Positions 32,817 to 35,963 of a DNA stretch of 35,963 nt are shown piece after piece. The DNA is from WHTB01 sp050699035 (GTDB taxonomy: Bacteria > Actinomycetota > Actinomycetes > Propionibacteriales > Nocardioidaceae). The stretch spans positions 1 to 35,963 of the forward strand of contig JBOHDE010000009.1 of the NCBI GenBank assembly GCA_050699035.1, in the 5' to 3' direction. Each line of letters opens with the position of its first letter. Within the stretch, counting starts at the first letter, position 1. The notes under the pieces are model-generated. The model was not told the origin of the DNA. It saw only the letters and a program-made list of their open reading frames with translations, and ran no database searches. Both the position numbers and the translations under genes were made by a program.

Positions 32817-33257
32817 GTGACGGACGACAGCACGGGAGCGGACAGGCCGGAGACGCGGTCGGCTCCACCGGAGCGCCGGTCGCCCCTGCCGGAGTCCCGG
32901 TCGGCTTCGCCGGCGCGCGAGCGCAGGGTGCCGGTGTCGATGCGGCAGGTCCGCGACGGCACCAACGCGGTCCGCAGCCGGATCGGCACCTTGGTGCGGA
33001 TGGTCGCCTACGTCTGTGCCGCGATCCTCGCGCTCGGTGCGCTGCTGGTCGCGCTGGAGGCCAACCCGGACAACTCCGTCGTCCAGTGGCTGAAGGACGG
33101 CGCCGACACGCTTGCCGGCCCGCTCGGTGACCTGTTCACGTTCGAGCGCGACGACGGCACTCCGCACCCGGGCAAGAACGCCCTCGTCAACTGGGGGATC
33201 GCCGCCGTTGCCTACCTCGTCGCGGGCCGGATCGTCGAGCGCATCATCAAGCCCTGA
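32817..33257 (+). CDS. Small membrane protein of unknown function
   Basis: A 146-residue protein with a charged, Pro/Ser/Arg-rich N-terminal segment (residues 1-45, probably disordered), a transmembrane helix (about 60-82, LVRMVAYVCAAILALGALLV), a linker with a Phe/Asp-rich stretch, and a second hydrophobic helix (about 120-140). The start GTG 32817 follows GAGGAGG at 32803-32809. It is divergent from the GT4 gene and overlaps the convergent methyltransferase gene by 11 bp (33247-33257). It occupies the position between the Rv3032-like and Rv3030-like genes where mycobacteria carry a GH57 gene, but it is on the opposite strand and unrelated to GH57. No family was recognised. Confidence 0.7.
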   Translation: MTDDSTGADRPETRSAPPERRSPLPESRSASPARERRVPVSMRQVRDGTNAVRSRIGTLVRMVAYVCAAILALGALLVALEANPDNSVVQWLKDGADTLAGPLGDLFTFERDDGTPHPGKNALVNWGIAAVAYLVAGRIVERIIKP

Positions 33258-33960
33258 CCGCGACCGCCCAGAGGTCGAGGCAGCCGGCCAGGTCGTCGTC
33301 GCGCACCTCGAAGTCGTCGACTGTCACCGACGCGACCAGCTGGGTCAGGTCGTCGCTCCACGCCTCGGCCTCCGCCGCGACCTGGGCCTCGACCAGGTCG
33401 CCGTGCCGCTCCTCCCAGACGCGCAGCCGCGGGCCGTGGTGCAGACCGCGCAGCTCGGTCAGGGTGGCCGCGTCGGCGAGCAGGTCGTGCAGCTCGACCG
33501 CGTCGAGCTCGTGGGTGTGGAAGACGTTCCCCGGCGGGAAGGTCAGCCGGTTGGGCGTGGTCAGCACCACCTGCCCGCCGGGGGCCAGCACCCGGAGACA
33601 CTCGCGGGCGAACAGCGGCTGGTCCCACAGATGCTCCACCGTCTGCAGGCTCACGACGATGTCGTACGCCCCATCCTCGAACGGTAGGGCGACCAGATTT
33701 CCCTGTACGACAGGGAGATCCGGGTACACCGACCGGACATGCTCGACGGTGTACGCGTCGTAGTCCACTGCGGTGACGGCCGCCGCCGAGCCGGCCAGCA
33801 GCGCCGCACCGTACCCTTCGCCGCAGCCGGCCTCGAGGACGCGCCGACCCGCCACCCGCGGGGCGAGCCGACGATAGGCGGCCTCGTGCCGGCGGAACCA
33901 GTAGTTCTCTGCCGGGAGGTCGGGGACGGTGCGCTCGCCGGTGATCTGCACGTCGGCCAC
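33247..33960 (-). CDS. Class I SAM-dependent methyltransferase (Rv3030-like)
   Basis: The 237-residue methyltransferase has motif I VLEAGCGEGYGAALLAGSAA, the acidic ribose-binding VTAVDYDAYTVEHV, and then LQTVEHLWDQPLFARECLRV with LAPGGQVVLTTPNRLTF. The opening ITGERTVPDLPAENYWFRRH strongly resembles recalled M. tuberculosis Rv3030, a putative sugar O-methyltransferase of the methylglucose lipopolysaccharide locus. The start is taken as GTG 33960 (VADVQITGER). GTG 33951 is an alternative that removes three residues. It is divergent from etfB, as in mycobacteria. No signal peptide, so cytoplasmic. The substrate is inferred only from synteny. Confidence 0.85.
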   Translation of the reverse strand: MADVQITGERTVPDLPAENYWFRRHEAAYRRLAPRVAGRRVLEAGCGEGYGAALLAGSAAAVTAVDYDAYTVEHVRSVYPDLPVVQGNLVALPFEDGAYDIVVSLQTVEHLWDQPLFARECLRVLAPGGQVVLTTPNRLTFPPGNVFHTHELDAVELHDLLADAATLTELRGLHHGPRLRVWEERHGDLVEAQVAAEAEAWSDDLTQLVASVTVDDFEVRDDDLAGCLDLWAVAVRA

Positions 33961-34121
33961 CCTAAACGTGTGACCGAACCCATAGGACGCCCACTGGGCG
34001 GCCCGAGATACCAGCAGGTAAGTTCGACCGGCAACGGCAGGTGCGCAGCAGAACGGAATGCGCCCGCTCGTCGCCCTGGCGAGACCCGTCGGGACCTGAG
34101 CCACAGGAGGGCCACTCGGCC

Positions 34122-34922
34122 ATGAACATTGTCGTCTGCGTGAAGTACGTGCCGGACGCGACCGGTGACCGGCGGTTCAACGACGCCGACCACACCGTCG
34201 ACCGCGTCGGCGTCGACGGTCTGCTCTCCGAGCTCGACGAGTACGCCGTCGAGGAGGCGCTGAAGATCGTCGAGTCCGCCGACGGCTCCGAGGGTGAGGT
34301 GACCGTGCTCACGGTCGGCCCGGAGCAGGCCGCGGACGCGATCCGCAAGAGCCTGCAGATGGGTGCCCACAAAGGCGTACACGTGCTCGACGACGCGATC
34401 CACGGCTCCGACGCAGCAGCGACGTCGCTGCTGCTGGCCGAGGCGATCAAGAAGGTCGGCGCCGAGTCCGCCTGGGACTTGGTGATCTGCGGGATGGCCT
34501 CGACGGACGGCTCGATGAGTGTGGTGCCGGCGATGCTGGCCGAGCGGCTGGGCGTCGCGCAGGTGACCTTCGGGTCGGAGATCAGCGTGACCGGTGACAT
34601 GGTCAGCATCCGCCGAGACGGCGACACCGCCACCGAGACGGTGGAGGCGTCGACGCCGCTGGTGCTCAGCGTCACCGACCAGTCGAACGAGCCGCGGTAC
34701 CCGTCGTTCAAGGGGATCATGGCAGCGAAGAAGAAGCCGGTGGAGACCTGGTCGCTGGCCGACCTCGGCGTGCCGGCCGAGCAGGTCGGGCTGGCCGCGG
34801 CCTGGACGAAGGTCGACGCGTCCGCCGCCCGACCACCGCGTGCGGCCGGCACGATCGTGACCGACGAGGGTGACGGCGCCGCCCAGCTGGTCGAGTTCCT
34901 GGCCGGCCAGAAGTTCATCTGA
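34122..34922 (+). CDS. etfB: Electron transfer flavoprotein beta subunit
   Basis: The 266-residue ETF beta (FixA-type) protein begins MNIVVCVKYVPDATGDRRFN and contains the typical ELDEYAVEEALKIVE and AAKKKPVETWSLADLGVPAE segments. With ETF alpha it accepts electrons from acyl-CoA dehydrogenases and passes them to ETF-quinone oxidoreductase or FixC-like proteins. ATG 34122 follows AGGAGG at 34105-34110. The etfA gene starts 13 bp downstream. The pair is the anchor of the conserved Rv3028c-Rv3030 synteny. It could serve the fatty or branched acyl-CoA oxidation implied by the hydratase and icmA genes. Confidence 0.95.
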   Translation: MNIVVCVKYVPDATGDRRFNDADHTVDRVGVDGLLSELDEYAVEEALKIVESADGSEGEVTVLTVGPEQAADAIRKSLQMGAHKGVHVLDDAIHGSDAAATSLLLAEAIKKVGAESAWDLVICGMASTDGSMSVVPAMLAERLGVAQVTFGSEISVTGDMVSIRRDGDTATETVEASTPLVLSVTDQSNEPRYPSFKGIMAAKKKPVETWSLADLGVPAEQVGLAAAWTKVDASAARPPRAAGTIVTDEGDGAAQLVEFLAGQKFI

Positions 34923-34935
34923 GGAGTGATCGGTG

Positions 34936-35892
34936 ATGACTGAAGTTCTCGTTCTGGTCGACCACGTCGACGGTGCTGTGAAGAAGACGACGTCGGAGCT
35001 GCTGACCATCGCCCGGCGTCTCGGCGAGCCCTCCGCGGTGTTCTTCGGGACCGGCGTCGAGCAGGCCAAGCAGACACTGGCCCAGTTCGGTGCGGCAAAG
35101 GTGTACGTCGTGGAGGACGCCGCCCTCAGTGAGTTCCTGGTGGCGCCGAAGACCGAGGCGCTGGCGCAGCTGGTCGAGAAGACCCAGCCGGCGGCGGTGC
35201 TGATCCCGTCGTACGCCGAGGGCAAGGAGATCGCCGGCCGGCTGTCGGTCAAGCTCGAGTCCGGGCTGATCACCGACGCGGTCGACGTGCAGCCCGGCGA
35301 CGACGGTCCGCAGACCACCCAGTCGGTGTTCGCCGGGAGCTTCACGGTGACTGCGCAGGTCACTAAGGGCACTCCGATCATCACGGTGAAGCCCAACTCC
35401 GCGACGCCCGAGCCGACCGACGGTGCGGCCGAGGTCGAGCCGTTCGCGGTGACGATCTCCGACGCCGCCAAGACCGCCCGCATCGTGGACTCCAAGCCGC
35501 GTGAGAAGACCGGCCGTCCCGAGCTGACCGAGGCCGCGATCGTGGTGTCCGGAGGCCGCGGCACCGGTGGCAACTTCGAGCCGGTGGAGGCGTTCGCCGA
35601 CTCGCTCGACGCCGCGGTCGGCGCGTCGCGGGCCGCCGTCGACTCCGGCTGGTACCCGCACTCGTACCAGGTCGGCCAGACCGGCAAGACCGTGTCGCCG
35701 CAGCTCTACATCGCGGCCGGGATCTCGGGTGCCATCCAGCACCGGGCCGGCATGCAGACCTCGAAGACGATCGTCGCGATCAACAAGGACGAGGAGGCGC
35801 CGATCTTCGAGCTGGTCGACTTCGGCGTCGTCGGCGACCTGCACACCGTGCTGCCGGCCGCCACTGAGGAAGTCGCCAAGCGCAAGGGCTGA
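34936..35892 (+). CDS. etfA: Electron transfer flavoprotein alpha subunit
   Basis: The 318-residue ETF alpha (FixB-type) protein begins MTEVLVLVDHVDGAVKKTTS. The FAD-binding C-terminal domain is evident in AAIVVSGGRGTGGNFEPVEA, VGQTGKTVSPQLYIAAGISG, AIQHRAGMQTSKTIVAINKD and the terminal VDFGVVGDLHTVLPA. ATG 34936 is used, with GAGGAG at 34921-34926 nine bases upstream. GTG 34933 is an equivalent start one codon earlier. It follows etfB closely and forms the FAD-containing heterodimer with it. Intact and full length. Confidence 0.95.
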   Translation: MTEVLVLVDHVDGAVKKTTSELLTIARRLGEPSAVFFGTGVEQAKQTLAQFGAAKVYVVEDAALSEFLVAPKTEALAQLVEKTQPAAVLIPSYAEGKEIAGRLSVKLESGLITDAVDVQPGDDGPQTTQSVFAGSFTVTAQVTKGTPIITVKPNSATPEPTDGAAEVEPFAVTISDAAKTARIVDSKPREKTGRPELTEAAIVVSGGRGTGGNFEPVEAFADSLDAAVGASRAAVDSGWYPHSYQVGQTGKTVSPQLYIAAGISGAIQHRAGMQTSKTIVAINKDEEAPIFELVDFGVVGDLHTVLPAATEEVAKRKG

Positions 35893-35963
35893 CCGTCCTG
35901 CTGGCGCGTCACGGCCGGACCGCCCATCGGCGCCGGTGGCTGGGCGCGCGCTCGGCCCCATGT
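35889..35963 (+). CDS. Possible histidine-phosphatase N-terminus (partial)
   Basis: The frame after the etfA stop reads LTVLLARHGRTAHRRRWLGA before leaving the window. LLARHGRTA matches the phosphohistidine motif (RHGxT) at the very N-terminus of histidine-phosphatase-superfamily proteins. The only start consistent with this frame is CTG 35889 overlapping the etfA stop (CTGA). No ATG, GTG or TTG is available before the motif, which makes this uncertain. A frame of 25 codons cannot settle it. Confidence 0.3.
   Translation, partial: MTVLLARHGRTAHRRRWLGARSAPC

Overview
The window is high-GC DNA (around 70 percent by eye) with actinobacterial features: a GlgE-type alpha-glucan operon, mycobacterium-like synteny around an electron-transfer flavoprotein, many 4-bp stop/start overlaps, GTG starts and several apparently leaderless genes. 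A member of the Propionibacteriales (Nocardioidaceae-like) would fit, but no marker in the window fixes the taxon. No rRNA, tRNA, IS element, integrase or CRISPR array was recognised.

Layout. 1-4648 (+): the end of an alpha/beta-hydrolase gene, a long hairpin, an operator-like palindrome, icmA (isobutyryl-CoA mutase large subunit), a cysteine-less YbbN/CnoX-like protein, and a membrane protein overlapping a lipoprotein gene. 4657-9850 (-): a carbohydrate ABC-import operon read as lacI-type regulator, class I phosphomannose-isomerase-like protein, binding protein and two permeases. It has no ATPase gene. 9851-10498: a 648-bp spacer packed with inverted repeats. 10499-18775 (-): glgE, treS, maltokinase, glgB and a GNAT-Nudix fusion, closely packed or overlapping. 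19214-21850 (+): glycogen phosphorylase, divergent from glgE across a repeat-rich spacer. 21927-23689 (+): three small genes resembling type VII secretion-associated proteins. 23915-24859 (+): an endonuclease/exonuclease/phosphatase-fold protein preceded by twin palindromes. 24856-26955 (-): glgX. 27048-35892: enoyl-CoA hydratase and methyltransferase (+), SGNH lipoprotein (-), hexapeptide acyltransferase (+), GT4 glycosyltransferase (-), a small membrane protein (+), a second methyltransferase (-), and etfB/etfA (+).

How the genes fit together. TreS, maltokinase, GlgE and GlgB form the complete trehalose-to-glucan route (trehalose to maltose, to maltose 1-phosphate, to linear glucan, to branched glucan). 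GlgP and GlgX degrade and debranch the product. The ABC operon probably imports a hexose or glucoside. The last 9 kb resembles, from recall of family sequences, the Mycobacterium tuberculosis Rv3028c-Rv3039c neighbourhood (EtfBA, Rv3030 methyltransferase, Rv3032 alpha-1,4-glucosyltransferase, Rv3034c acyltransferase, Rv3038c methyltransferase, EchA17). That region is linked to 6-O-methylglucose lipopolysaccharide synthesis. The GH57 gene that accompanies Rv3030 and Rv3032 in mycobacteria is absent here.

The least explained material is non-coding. Three families of short hairpin or dyad repeats recur in intergenic spacers many kilobases apart. There is also a tandem pair of TTGCCCAATTGGGCAA palindromes exactly 52 bp apart centre to centre, and a highly structured 403-bp spacer before the acyltransferase gene. 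All repeats and promoters were found by eye, and all family calls rest on motif recognition without a database search.
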